The notes under the pieces were generated by a model. The model had not been told where the DNA came from and searched no databases. It saw nothing but the letters and a program-made list of their open reading frames with translations. Shown here in pieces: positions 9,994 through 23,037 of a DNA stretch of 64,000 nucleotides. The DNA is from Chamaelirium japonicum (taxonomy: Eukaryota > Streptophyta > Magnoliopsida > Liliales > Melanthiaceae), in NCBI GenBank assembly GCA_947650365.1, contig OX393552.1, positions 23,967,981 to 24,031,980 of the forward strand. Reading direction: 5' to 3'. Position numbers and translations under genes: made by a program. Position 1 is the first letter of the stretch. The number at the start of each line of letters is the position of its first letter.

Positions 9994-10407
9994 GGAAGTA
10001 AAGAAGGAAGATGAGGCACACCCGAATTTTTTGCTTTAAAAAAATTTATATTTTTCTTTTAAAAAATTTAAAACATTACAACTGTTATGTGATCGTTCGA
10101 TCGGATGACTATTCACCGTCAGATCTCTCACATAGATTTGGGTTTCCTAAATAATACTTAGGCCCTAAGTAAACTTACCCTAAAAATAATATACAACCCC
10201 TTTAGGGTGGGGCATGTTTGACGGCTCTCTCTTTCTCCCATCTCACAATATGTTATCAACACGAATATATCAAGCCGAGCCAATCCGTGGCAAGAAAACG
10301 GAGAGAGAAACAAAGACAGAAGAGGGAGAAGAAGAGAGATGAGAATGGAGAAATAAACGAATAGAGAAGAAGTCCTGCCCCAGTCCATTGGCCATGGGTA
10401 TAGGTTT
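9994..10407 (+). mobile_element. LTR-like module M3, damaged TATA, truncated leader
   Basis: Purine tract 9,994-10,011, LTR-like segment 10,012-10,247, PBS-like motif 10,253-10,264. The TATA position reads TAAAAATA and the telo-box is changed, while the dyad is intact. The leader ends at TATAGGTTT and joins AATTTATTTCTTTACT of the outer left arm, so its last 90 or so bases are missing. Confidence 0.58.
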
Positions 10408-11150
10408 AATTTATTTCTTTACTAAATAAGTTTTTAAATATTTAAATAATTAAATAATTATTTATATAATTATCTAATTAATAAAATTCTAATTTTAAAA
10501 TTATTTCAAAACATAGATTTTTAATAATTTATTTAAATCATAATATAATAATTTTATTATATAATAATTTAGTTATATAATTATTATTGAAATTAATTTA
10601 TAATTTAAAAAAATTATTAATTTATATAATTTATTCTTTAAATTATTACTTAAATATTTAAAAAATAAAATATTTTAATTTATTTTGTTAAAATATTATA
10701 TAATTATATAATGGAATTATATTATTATAATATAATAATAATAAAAAGATATAATTAAATTATTCAAATATTTTCTAAAATAATTAAATAATTATTTGAA
10801 TCATCATTCCATAAATTATAATTAATCCAATATTTGTATTATTTACTTATTGAATAATTCAATAATAATTATTGAATTATTTAATTATTGAATTATATAA
10901 TAAATAAATAATTAAAATATTTAATTAACTATAATTTATAGATAATTAAATATTAGTTAAAAAATTTAATTAACTATAATTTATAATAATAAAAAATTAA
11001 CTATAATTTAATTAACTATAATTTATAATAATAAAAAATTAGTTAAAAAATTTTAATTATATAGATAATTAAATATTTCATTAATTATTTTATTTATTAA
11101 TTTATTGAACTATTTAATTTTTTAAAATAATGAAATTAATTAAATAATAT
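10408..11150. repeat. AT-rich foldback block with local expansion
   Basis: Palindrome core near 10,878. The right arm is interrupted at about 10,910-11,055 by local tandem copies of an arm segment; beyond it the block runs directly into a purine tract. Confidence 0.8.
10910..11055. repeat. Local tandem expansion of an arm segment
   Basis: TTTAATTAACTATAATTTAT occurs three times at uneven spacing of about 40-46 bases, with a partial extra copy, alternating with AATAATAAAAAATTA. The same expansion is at 22,479-22,624, 36,832-36,977 and 51,185-51,330. Confidence 0.75.
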
Positions 11151-11383
11151 GAAGTAAAGAAGTAAGATGAGGCACACCCGAATTTTTTGCTTTAAAAAAT
11201 TTATATTTTTCTTTAAAAAAATTTAAAACATTACAACTGTTATGAGATCGTTCGATTGGATGACTGTCCACTGTCGGAAGAAAACGAAGAGAGAAATAAA
11301 GGCAGAAGAGAGAGAAGATTAGATATGAGAATGGAAAAATAAACGAAGAGAGAAGAAATCATGCTCCAGTCCATTAGCCATGG
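11151..11383 (+). mobile_element. LTR-like module M4 with internal deletion, cut at 11,384
   Basis: Starts with a changed purine tract and TGAGGCACACCC at 11,168. After CTGTCGGA the sequence jumps to AGAAAACGAAG of the leader, losing telo-box, dyad, TATA, LTR end and PBS-like motif. The leader then stops at the rearrangement point. It cannot be an active promoter. Confidence 0.6.
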
Positions 11384-11390
11384 ATATACG
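11384..11390. other. Rearrangement junction with 7-base microhomology
   Basis: ATATACG is shared by the leader of an M8-type module (GGATATACGTTTG at 22,952) and the post-TATA part of an M2-type module (AATATACGACACC at 4,082). Left of it the sequence follows the M8 type, right of it the M2 type. Confidence 0.88.
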
Positions 11391-11640
11391 ACACCTTTAG
11401 GGTGGGGTACGTTTGACGGCTCTCTCTTTCTCCCATCTCACAATATGTTATCAACACGAATATATCGAGCCCAGCTAATCCGTCGCAAGAAAACGAAGAG
11501 AGAAACGAAGACAGAAGAGAGAGAAGAAGAGAGATGAGAATGGAAAAATAAATGAAGAGAGAAGAAATCCTGCCCCAGTCCATTGGCCACGGGTATAGGT
11601 TTGAAATAAGAAGTAATCTAAATTTCAAAACTCCACTTTT
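11384..11640 (+). mobile_element. LTR-like module M5, 5'-truncated by rearrangement
   Basis: Equivalent to 4,084-4,340. It keeps the LTR-like 3' part (to 11,442), the PBS-like motif (11,448-11,459) and the M2-type truncated leader. It lacks purine tract, telo-box, dyad and TATA box. Confidence 0.6.
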
Positions 11641-12237
11641 TATTAGAATGTAAACATAACATAAAGAAATAATTGAATTATTCAAATATTTTATAAAATT
11701 ATTAAATAATTTTTTGAATCATTATTCCATAAATTATAATTAATCAAATATTTTTATTATCTACTTATTGAATAATTCAATAATGATTATTGAATTATTT
11801 TTTTATTGAATTATTCAATAATTAAATTATAAAAATATTTAATTAAATATAATTTATGGAATAAGGATTCAAAAATTTATTTAATTAACTTATAAAATAT
11901 TTAAATAATTTTATTATTTCTTTATGTTATTAATATTTTTTCATAGAATAATTCAATTATATAATTATATAATATTTTAATCAAATAATTTAATTATTTA
12001 ATTATTTTATTATTTACTTAATAATTTAAAGTATAAATTATATAAATTAATAAGTTTTTTACAATAATAAAATAATTTAATCAATAATTACATAACTAAA
12101 TTATTATGTAATAAAATTATTATATTATTATTTAAACAAATTATTAAATAATTATTATGTAATAAAAACTAAGTCTGGAATTATTAAATAATTAAATAAT
12201 TATTAAATTATAAATTAATAATTATATATTAATAAAT
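11641..12237. repeat. AT-rich block with palindrome core
   Basis: Follows 4,341-4,885 at offset 7,300, core near 11,795, with the isolated satellite fragment at 12,162-12,180. The last 55 bases (from about 12,187) differ from the other copies and lead into the array through AAATTAAGTCTGG. Confidence 0.8.
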
Positions 12238-13298
12238 TAAGTCTGGAATGCACACACCAAAGCATGGCACATCGAAGATCGGCCGAAATTCACTTAAAAA
12301 ACTATGTCTGGAATGCACATCCTGAAGCGTGGAGCACCGAAGACCGACCGAAATTTGCCCAAAAAACTAAGTCTAGAGTGCGCACCCCGAAGCATGACGC
12401 ACAGAGGATCGGGCGAAATTCGCCCAAAAAAATAAATCTGGAACGTGCACCCTGAAGCGTGGCGTACCAAGGACCGGCCGAAATTTGGCAGAAAAACTAA
12501 GTCTGGAACTCGCACCCTGAAGAGTGGAGCAGTGAAGACCGATCGAAATTCACCCGAAAAACTAAGTCTTGAATGCGCACGCCAAAGCGTGGTGCACCAA
12601 AGACCGGCAGAAATTTGCCCGAAAAACTTAATCTGGAATGCGCACCCCGAAGCATGGCGCACCGAAGACAAGCCAAAATTCGCCCGAAAAATTAAGTCTG
12701 GAACGCGCACCCCGAAGAGTGCCGGACCGAAGACCGACCGAAATTTACCTGAAAAACTAAGTTTGGAACGCGCACGTCAAAGCATGGCGCACCGAAGACC
12801 GATCGAAATTCGTGGGGAAAACTAAGTCTGGAACGTGCACCCCGAAGCATGGCGCACCGAAGACTAACCAAAATTCACCCGAAAAACTGAGTCTGGAATG
12901 CGCACCCCGATGTATGGCGCACCGACGATCAGCCAAAATTTGATCGAAAAACTAAGTCTGGAATGCACACTCCGAAGCGTGGCGCACCGAAGACCGGCCA
13001 AAATTCGCCCGAAAAAACTAAGTCAAAAACGCGCAGCCCGAAGCATGGTGCATTGAAGTCCGACCAAAATTCGCCCGAAAAACTAAGTCTAGAACGCGCA
13101 CCCCGAAGCGTGGTGCACCAAAGACCGGCCTTGCTCGAAATACTAAGTTTGGAATGCGCAGCCCGAAGCGTGGCGCACCAAAGACTGGCCGAAATTCACC
13201 CGAAAAACTAAGTCTGGAATACGACCCCAAAGCGTGGCGCACCGAAGACCGGCCGAAATTCGCTTGAAAAACTCAGTCTGGAACACGCATCCCGAAGC
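12238..13298. repeat. Intermediate 65-bp array L' (about 16 monomers)
   Basis: Matches 7,596-8,656 at offset 4,642, including the 60-bp monomer near the end. It occupies the position of the short array in the other units, so the array at this site varies from about 5 to about 16 monomers. Confidence 0.93.
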
Positions 13299-14212
13299 TA
13301 AAATTTTAATTTTATAATTACTTCAATAAAGAATTATTTAATAATTTATTTCAATAATAATCTAATAAGTTTATTATATAATAATTTAGGTATTTAATTA
13401 TTAATTAAATTATTATATTATTTCAAAAAATTAATAAATAATATAATTTATTCTTAAAATTATTAATTAAATATTTTAAAAATAAAATACTTAAATTTAT
13501 TTTGTTAAAATATTATATAATTATATAATGGAATTATTTTATTAGAATATAATAATAACATAAAGAAATAATAGAATTATTCAAATATTTTATTAAATAA
13601 TTAAATAATTATTTGAATCATTATTCCATAAATTATAATTAATCCAATAATTTTATTATTTACTTATTGAATAATTCAATAATGATTATTGAATTATTTT
13701 ATTATTGAATTATTAAATAATTAAATAATAAAAATATTTAATTAATTATAATTTAAGGAATAATGATTTAAATAATAATTTAATTATTATATAAAATATT
13801 TAAATAATTTTATTATTTCTATATTTTATTAATATTTTTTAATAAAATAATTCAATTATATAATTATATAATATTTTCATCAAATAATTTAAGTATTTTA
13901 TTACTTCAATATTTAAGTAATAATTTAAAGTATAAATTATATTAATTAATAATTTTTTAAAATAATAAAATAATTGAATAAATAATTATATGACTAGATT
14001 ATTATGTAATAAAATTATTAGATTATCATTAAAATAAATTATTAAATAATTATTTATTTATATAACTAAAATATTAGAATTTAATTATTAAGATAATTAA
14101 ATAAAGAATTATTTAAATAATAATTTTTTGAAATAATTAAATAGTTAGTCAATTATTGAAATATTTAAAAATTTAATTAGTGAATAAATATATCAAATAG
14201 ATTATTTATATA
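13299..14212. repeat. AT-rich foldback spacer
   Basis: Same as 5,289-6,202 at offset 8,010, core near 13,692. Private marks include AATTTAAGGAATAATG near 13,750, which recurs near 61,370. Confidence 0.85.
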
Positions 14213-16666
14213 AGACCGATCGAAATTAGATTGAAAAACTAAGTCATAAATGCGCACCCTGAAGCGTGGCGCACCGAAGACCGACCTTAATTCGCACAAA
14301 AAACTAAGTCTGGAGTGCGATCCCAGAAGCGTGGCGCACCGAGGACCGGCCAAAATTCTCCCGAAAAACTAAGTCTGGAATGTGCACCCCAAAGCGTGGC
14401 GTACCAAGGACATGCAAAAATTCGCTCGAAAAACTAAGTCTGGAACGAGCACCCCGAAGCGTGGCGCATCGACGATCGGCCGAAATTCGCCCAAAAAACT
14501 AAGTCTGGAACATGCACCCCAAAGCATAGTGCACCGAAAACCGGTCGAAAATTCGTACGAAAAACTAAGTCTGTAATGCGCACCCCGAAGCGTGGTTCAC
14601 CAAAGACCGATCAAAATTCATCCAAAAAACTAAGTTAGGAACGCGCACCCTGAAGAGTGGCACACTAAAGACCTGCCGAAATTCGACAAAAAAACTAAGT
14701 CTGGAATGCGCACCCTGAAGCGTAGTGCAGCGAAAACCGACCGAAATTCGCTCGAAAAGCAAACTCTGGAACGTGCACACCGAAGCGTGGCGCACCGAAG
14801 ACCGATCGAAGTTCACCCAAAAAACTAAGTCTGGAATACGCGTCCTGAAGCGTGGCGCACCGAAGACCATCCAAAATTCGTCAGAAAAACTAAGTCTGCA
14901 ATGCGCACCCCGAAGCGTGGCACAACGAAGACCGACCGAAATTTGCCCGAAATGATAAGTCTAGAACGCGCACCACGAAGAGTGGCGCACCGAAGAACGA
15001 CCGAAATTCGCTCGAAAATCTAAGTCTGTAATGCGCATCCCGAAGCATGGTGCACCGAAAACTAGCCAAAATTCGGTAAAGAAATAAAGTCTAGAACGCG
15101 CACCCCAAAGCGTGGTGTAGCGAAAACCGACCAAAATTCGCACGAAAAACTAAGTCTGGAACGTGCATGATGAAGCGTGGCGCACTGTAGACCGATCGAA
15201 ATTCTCCCGAAAAACTAAGTCTCGAACACGCACCCCGAAGCGTGGTGCACCGAAGACCGGCCAAAATTTATCCAGAAAACTAAGTCTGGAATGTGCACCC
15301 CAAAGCATGGCGCACAGAAGACCGGCCAAAATTTGCCCGGAAAACTAAGTCTGGAACGTGCACCCCGATGCGTGGCTCACCGAGGACCGACCAAAATTCG
15401 TCCGAAAAACTAAGTTAGGAACACGCACCCCGAAGAGTGGTGCACCGAAGACTGGTCGAAATTTACCCAAAAAACTAAGTCTAGAACGCACACCTCGAAG
15501 CGTGGCGCACCGAAGACCGACCAAAATTCGATCGAAATACTAAGTCTGGAATGCGCACCCCAAAGCGTGGCGCACCCAAAACTGGCTGAAATTCACCCGA
15601 ATAACTAAGTCTGGCATGCACACACCAAAGCATGGCACATCGAAGATCGGCCGAAATTCACTTAAAAAACTATGTCTGGAATGCACATCCTGAAGCGTGG
15701 AGCACCGAAGACCGACCGAAATTTGCCCAAAAAACTAAGTCTAGAGTGCGCACCCCGAAGCATGGCGCACAGAGGATCGGGCGAAATTCGCCCAAAAAAA
15801 TAAATCTGGAACGTGCACCCTGAAGCGTGGCGTACCAAGGACCGGCCGAAATTTGGCAGAAAAACTAAGTCTGGAACTCGCACCCTGAAGCGTGGAGCAG
15901 TGAAGACCGATCGAAATTCACCCGAAAAACTAAGTCTTGAATACGCACGCCAAAGCGTGGTGCACCGAAGACCGGCAGAAATTTGCCCAAAAAACTTAAT
16001 CTGGAATGCGCACCCCGAAGCATGGCGCACCGAAGACAAGCCAAAATTCGCCCGAAAAATTAAGTCTGGAACGCGCACCCCGAAGAGTGCCGGACCGAAG
16101 ACCGACCGAAATTTACCTGAAAAACTAAGTTTGGAACGCGCACGTCAAAGCATGGCGCACCGAAGACCGATCGAAATTCGTGGGGAAAACTAAGTCTGGA
16201 ACGTGCACCCCGAAGCATGGCGCACCGAAGACTAACCAAAATTCACCCGAAAAACTGAGTCTGGAATGCGCACCCCGATGTATGGCGCACCGACGATAAG
16301 CCAAAATTTGATCGAAAAACTAAGTCTGGAATGCACACTCCGAAGCGTGGCGCACCGAAGACCGGCCAAAATTCGCCCGAAAAAACTAAGTCAAAAACAC
16401 GCACCCCGAAGCATGGTGCATTGAAGTCCGACCAAAATTCGCCCGAAAAACTAAGTCTAGAACGCGCACCCCGAAGCGTGGTGCACCGAAGACCGGCCTT
16501 GCTCGAAATACTAAGTTTGGAATGCGCAGCCCGAAGCGTGGCGCACCAAAGACTGGCCGAAATTCACCCGAAAAACTAAGTCTGGAATGCGACCCCAAAG
16601 CGTGGCGCACCGAAGACCGGCCGAAATTCGCTTGAAAAACTCAGTCTGGAACACGCATCCCGAAGC
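14213..16666. repeat. Long 65-bp minisatellite array L0' (beta type)
   Basis: Same length and monomer order as 6,203-8,656 at offset 8,010, but with a different set of substitutions. For example it has GAAGCGTAGTGCAG at 14,717 where alpha arrays have GAAGCATAGTGCAG, and CTAAGTCTGC at 14,890 where alpha has CTAATTCTGC. The array at 61,828 shares these. Confidence 0.93.
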
Positions 16667-17909
16667 TAAAATTTTAATTTTATAATTACTTCAATAAAGA
16701 ATTATTTAATAATTTATTTCAATAATAATCTAATAAGTTTATTATATAATAATTTAGGTATTTAATTATTAATTAAATTATTATATTATTTCAAAAAATT
16801 AATAAATAATATAATTTATTCTTAAAATTATTAATTAAATATTTTAAAAATAAAATAATTAAATTTATTTTGTTAAAATATTATATAATTATATAATGGA
16901 ATTATTTTATTAGAATATAATAATAACATAAAGAAATAATAGAATTATTCAAATATTTTATTAAATAATTAAATAATTATTTGAATCATTATTCCATAAA
17001 TTATAATTAATCCAATAATTTTATTATTTACTTATTGAATAATTCAATAATGATTATTGAATTATTTTATTATTGAATTATTAAATAAGTAAATAATAAA
17101 AATATTTAATTAATTATAATTTATGAAATAATGATTTAAATAATAATTTAATTATTATCTAAAATATTTAAATAATTTTATTATTTCTATATTTTATTAA
17201 TATTTTTTAATAAAATAATTCAATTATATAATTATATAATATTTTCATCAAATAATTTAAGTATTTTATTACTTCAATATTTAAGTAATAATTTAAAGTA
17301 TAAATTATATTAATTAATAATTTTTTAAAATAATAAAATAATTGAATAAATAATTACATGACTAAATTATTATGTAATAAAATTATTAGATTATCATTAA
17401 AATAAATTATTAAATAATTATTTATTTATATAACTAAAATATTAGAATTTAATTATTAAGATAATTAAATAAAGAATTATTTAAATAATAATTTTTTGAA
17501 ATAATTAAATAGTTAGTCAATTATTGAAATATTTAAAAATTTAATTAGTGAATAAATATATCAAATAGATTATTTATATAAAAAAATAAATATTTTCATT
17601 ATTAAATAATTTTATAGTTAAATAAATAATAATTTAAATAAAATATTGTATAATGAAATAAATATAAAATTTTATAAAATTATGAGATATTAATTTAAAT
17701 AACTTAAAAAATAATTATTTAATTCAGTAATAAAATAAAACAATAATTTAATAACTATTACTTATTATTTAAATAATTAATTAATTATTTGAATATATGG
17801 AAAATAAAAATAAAATTTAAATAGCTTAATATTTTTTTTAATAATCAAAAAAATATTTATTGATTTTTATATTTAAATAATAAATAATTAGTTTAAATAA
17901 TTTAATTAT
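16667..17909. repeat. AT-rich foldback block after long array
   Basis: Palindrome core near 17,060. It follows 8,657-9,540 until about 17,550 and then continues along the right arm (ATATATCAAATAGATTATTT and on) where other copies are deleted. Confidence 0.8.
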
Positions 17910-18088
17910 GAAGAAACGAAGGCAGAAGAGAGAGAAGAAGATATATGATAATGGAGAAATAAACGAGGAGAGAAGAAATCCTGCTCCAGTCCATTAGCCA
18001 CAAGTATAGGTTTGAAGTATGAAGTAATCTAAATTCCAAAACTTCACTTCTCAATAGTATCATCTCAACGTTATTATGATTATCATTG
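17910..18088 (+). mobile_element. LTR-like module M6, leader remnant only
   Basis: Begins directly after AT-rich DNA at GAAGAAACGAAGGCAG and runs through the purine-rich leader, CCATTAGCC and the conserved end at ATTATCATTG. Purine tract, LTR-like segment and PBS-like motif are absent. Single copy in the window. Confidence 0.6.
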
Positions 18089-21000
18089 AAATATTTCTAT
18101 AATTATTTTAATAATAGTAAACATTTATTTAATTATAAAATAATTGAAATAATTGAAATATTTTAATAATTAACTTTTTATTAAAATAATAATTTTATTT
18201 AATTATCTAGTTATTTAATAGAATTTATTATTTTATTTATTTATTAATTATTATAATATTAAATAATTATATTATGTACCTATTTAATGGTTTAAAATAT
18301 TAAATAAAGAAGTAATAATTTAATTATATAAATTAATTTATTTTATTAGTTATTTCTTTAATTATTATTATTTTTTAAATTAATTTAACTAATTTATTAA
18401 ATAATAAATTGTTAAAATAATAAAATAATTAATTATTTCATATTTTATTATTTAATAAGTAATTAATGAAAATATTTCATTAATTACCATTAATGAAATA
18501 ATTATTATAATTTTTATTTAATTATTTTTTGAAATAATTTATTAATTTCATTATTTCTTTAATAAAGTAATATAATAATATAATAACTAATTCCTTATTA
18601 TTTTTTAAAAAATCTATTATTTAAAAAAATATTTTATTATTTCTATATTCACATAATTCACTAATTATTTATATAATAAGTATATAGTTATTGAATTAAT
18701 ATTTTATATTATTATTTAATAAAATAATTAATTTTTTGATATATTTAATTTAATTTTTTATAATTTATTTAAATAATTTGTTAATTATTTCATTACATTA
18801 TTATTTAAGTTAATTATTATTTATTTAACTATAAAATTATTTCAGAATTAAATTATTTTTTTGTTTAAGTACTTAATCTATTTAATATATTTCTTTGCTA
18901 AATAAATTATAACATATTTAAATAATTAACTAATTATTTAATTATTTCAAAAAAATATTATTTAAATAATTCTTTATATAATTATCTAAGTAATGAAATT
19001 CTAACTTTATAATTATTTCCTTAAATAATTATTCAAAAACTAATTTAAATAATAAAATAATAATCTTATTACATAATAATTTAGTTATGTAATTATTAAA
19101 TAAATTATTTTAATATTTTCAAAAAATATAATTTATTTAAATTATAATTTATTTAACTATGAAATTATTTAATAATTAAATTATTTTTTTGTTTAAGTAA
19201 GTATTCCATTTAATATATTTCTTTACTAAAATGTTTTTAAATATTTAACTAATTAAATAAATATTCACTTATTTTGAAAAATTATTATTGAAACTATTCT
19301 TTATATCATTATTTAATTAATGAAATTCTAATTTTATAATTATTTCAATAAATAATTATTTAATAATTTATATCAATAGTAATCTAATAATTTTATTACA
19401 TAATAATTTAGGTATGTAATTATTAATTAAATTATTATATTATTTAAAAAAATTATTAATTAATATAATTTATTCTTAAAATTATTACGTAAATATTTAA
19501 AAAATATAATACATAAATTTATTTTGTTAAAATATTATATAATTATATAATGGAATTATTTTATTAGAATATAATAATAATATAAAGAAATAATTTATTT
19601 TCTAAAATAATTAAATTATTATTTGATATCATTATTCCATAAATTATAATTAATCTAATATTTTTATTATTTACTTATTGAATAATTCAATAATGATAAT
19701 TGAATTATTTCATTATTGAATTATTCAATAAGTAAATAATATAGATATTTCATTATTTATAATTTATGGAATAATGATTCAAATAATTATTTAATTATTT
19801 CATAAAATATTTTAATAATTCCATTATTTCTTTATGTTATTTATATTTTATATTAAAATAATTCAATTATACAATTATTTAATATTTTAATAAAATAATT
19901 TAAGTATTTTATTATTTAAATAGTGATGAAATAATTTAAAGTATAAATTATATTAATAAATAATTTTTGAAATTCATAAAATAATTTAATCAATAATTAC
20001 AAAAATAAATTATTATATAATAAAATTTTTAGATTATCATTTAAATAAATTATTAAATAATTATTTATTTATATAACTAAAATATTAGAATTTAGTTATT
20101 TAGATAATTAAATATAGAATTATTTAAATAATTAAATATTTATTCAATTATTGAAATATTTAAAAACTTAATTAGTGAAGATATATATCAAATAGATTAT
20201 TTACTTAAAAAAATCAATATTTTTATTATTAAAAAATTTCATTTTTAAATAAATAATAATTTCATTATATAATTAATTTATTATATTAGTTATTTTTTTA
20301 ATTATTACTATCTTTTTAATTAATTTAATTAGTTCATTAAATAATAAATTAGAGAAATAATAAAATAATTAATTAATTCATTATTTTATTATTTAATATG
20401 TAATTAATGAAAATATTTAATTAATTACCATTAATAAAATAATTTTTATAATTTTTATTTAATTATATTATAAAATATTTGATTAATTTAATTATTTATT
20501 TCATAAAGTAATAAAATAATATAATAACTAATTATTTATAATTTATAATTTAATAAAATAATTTGTGAATTATTTCATTACATAATAATTTAATTAAATT
20601 ATTATTTATTTAACTATAAAATTATTTAATAATTAAATTATTTTTTTGTTTAAGTAAATAATCTATTTAATATATTACTTTACTAAATAAGTTTTGAAAT
20701 ATTTAAATAATTCTTTTTATAATTATCTAAATAATGAAATTAGCATTTAATAATTATTTTAATAAAATAATTTGTAAAAAATTTATTTAATTGATAATAT
20801 AATAATTTTATTATATAATAATTTAGTTATGTAATTATTAAATAAATTATTTTATTATTTGAAAAAATAATATTTTTTTAAATTATTCTTTTGCTTAAGT
20901 AAATAATCCATTTAATATATTTCTTTTCTAAATAAGTTTTTAAATATTTAAATAATTGAATAATTATTCATTTATATAAAAAAATTATTATTGAAATAAT

Positions 21001-21562
21001 TATTTATATAGTTATCTACTTAATAAAACTCTAATTTTACAATTATTTCAATAAATTATTATTTAATATTTTATTTAAATAATAATCTAATAATTTTATT
21101 ACATAATAATTTAGTTATGTAATTATTAATGAAATTATTTTATTATTTCAAAAAATTATTAATTAATATAATTTAATCTTTGAATTATTAATGAAATATT
21201 TAAAAAATAAAATAGTTAAATTTGTTTACTTAAATAATTTTATAGTTAAATAAATAATAATTTAAATAAAATATTATATAATGAAATAAATAAAAAAATT
21301 TATTATATTATGAGATATTAATTTAAATAACAAAAAAAAAACTTATTTAATTAAGTAATAAAATAAGAAAATAATTTAATAACTATTTACTTATTATTCA
21401 AATAATTAGTTAATTATTTGAATATATAAATAATAAAATATTTTTTTAAATAGCATAATACTTTTATTAATAATTAAAGAAATATTTATTGATTTTAATA
21501 TTTAATTATTTAATTTATTTAACTATTTAATTTATTAAACTAATTAAATTAATTAAATAAAA
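18089..21562. repeat. Longest AT-rich foldback block
   Basis: Outer left arm from 18,089, inner left arm from about 19,140, core near 19,703, right arm to about 20,280. A second left-arm series follows (about 20,280-21,190) and then a right-arm end running into the next purine tract. No gene or GC-rich insert. It is the best single view of the order of arm segments before deletions shortened other blocks. Confidence 0.75.
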
Positions 21563-21976
21563 GGAAGTAAAGAAGGAAGATGAGGCACACCCGAATTTTT
21601 TGCTTTAAAAAAATTTATATTTTTCTTTTAAAAAATTTAAAACATTACAACTGTTATGTGATCGTTCGATCGGATGACTATTCACCGTCAGATCTCTCAC
21701 ATAGATTTGGGTTTCCTAAATAATACTTAGGCCCTAAGTAAACTTACCCTAAAAATAATATACAACCCCTTTAGGGTGGGGCATGTTTGACGGCTCTCTC
21801 TTTCTCCCATCTCACAATATGTTATCAACACGAATATATCAAGCCGAGCCAATCCGTGGCAAGAAAACGGAGAGAGAAACAAAGACAGAAGAGGGAGAAG
21901 AAGAGAGATGAGAATGGAGAAATAAACGAATAGAGAAGAAGTCCTGCCCCAGTCCATTGGCCATGGGTATAGGTTT
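21563..21976 (+). mobile_element. LTR-like module M7 (M3 type)
   Basis: Copy of M3 at offset 11,569: LTR-like segment 21,581-21,816, PBS-like motif 21,822-21,833, dyad intact, TATA changed to TAAAAATA, leader ending at TATAGGTTT. Confidence 0.58.
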
Positions 21977-22719
21977 AATTTATTTCTTTACTAAATAAGT
22001 TTTTAAATATTTAAATAATTAAATAATTATTTATATAATTATCTAATTAATAAAATTCTAATTTTAAAATTATTTCAAAACATAGATTTTTAATAATTTA
22101 TTTAAATCATAATATAATAATTTTATTATATAATAATTTAGTTATATAATTATTATTAAAATTAATTTATAATTTAAAAAAATTATTAATTTATATAATT
22201 TATTCTTTAAATTATTACTTAAATATTTAAAAAATAAAATATTTTAATTTATTTTGTTAAAATATTATATAATTATATAATGGAATTATATTATTATAAT
22301 ATAATAATAATAAAAAGATATAATTAAATTATTCAAATATTTTCTAAAATAATTAAATAATTATTTGAATCATCATTCCATAAATTATAATTAATCCAAT
22401 ATTTGTATTATTTACTTATTGAATAATTCAATAATAATTATTGAATTATTTAATTATTGAATTATATAATAAGTAAATAATTAAAATATTTAATTAACTA
22501 TAATTTATAGATAATTAAATATTAGTTAAAAAATTTAATTAACTATAATTTATAATAATAAAAAATTAACTATAATTTAATTAACTATAATTTATAATAA
22601 TAAAAAATTAGTTAAAAAATTTTAATTATATAGATAATTAAATATTTCATTAATTATTTAATTTATTAATTTATTGAACTATTTAATTTTTTAAAATAAT
22701 GAAATTAATTAAATAATAT
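21977..22719. repeat. AT-rich foldback block with local expansion
   Basis: Core near 22,447, arm-segment expansion at 22,479-22,624. Same as 10,408-11,150. Confidence 0.8.
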
Positions 22720-23037
22720 GAAGTAAAGAAGTAAGATGAGGCACACCCGAATTTTTTGCTTTAAAAAATTTATATTTTTCTTTAAAAAAATTTAAAACAT
22801 TACAACTGTTATGAGATCGTTCGATTGGATGACTGTCCACTGTCGGAAGAAAACGAAGAGAGAAATAAAGGCAGAAGAGAGAGAAGATTAGATATGAGAA
22901 TGGAAAAATAAACGAAGAGAGAAGAAATCATGCTCCAGTCCATTAGCCATGGATATACGTTTGAAGTAAAAAGTAATCTAAATTCCAAAACGCCACTTCT
23001 AAATAGTATCATCTTAACGTTATTATGATTATCATTG
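22720..23037 (+). mobile_element. LTR-like module M8 with internal deletion
   Basis: TGAGGCACACCC at 22,737. The deletion falls near 22,849, where CTGTCGGA meets AGAAAACG, and removes about 169 bases with the whole promoter-like part, LTR end and PBS-like motif. The leader is complete to ATTATCATTG. Intact modules have CCGTCG at both deletion ends (for example 25,296 and 25,465), pointing to a short-homology deletion. Confidence 0.62.

Larger units (their letters stand above)
9561..21129. repeat. Rearranged higher-order repeat copy H0'
   Basis: The first 1.8 kb (to 11,383) matches the start of the 14,353-bp unit (21,130-22,952 and 35,483-37,305). At 11,384 the sequence jumps to the equivalent of 30,006, so about 7 kb of the unit is absent. 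The short array is replaced by a longer one (12,238-13,298), a long array follows (14,213-16,666), and the copy ends with a 3.6-kb AT-rich stretch that the other copies lack. It is best read as a unit with one deletion and different array lengths, but in the last part it retains sequence lost elsewhere. Confidence 0.8.
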
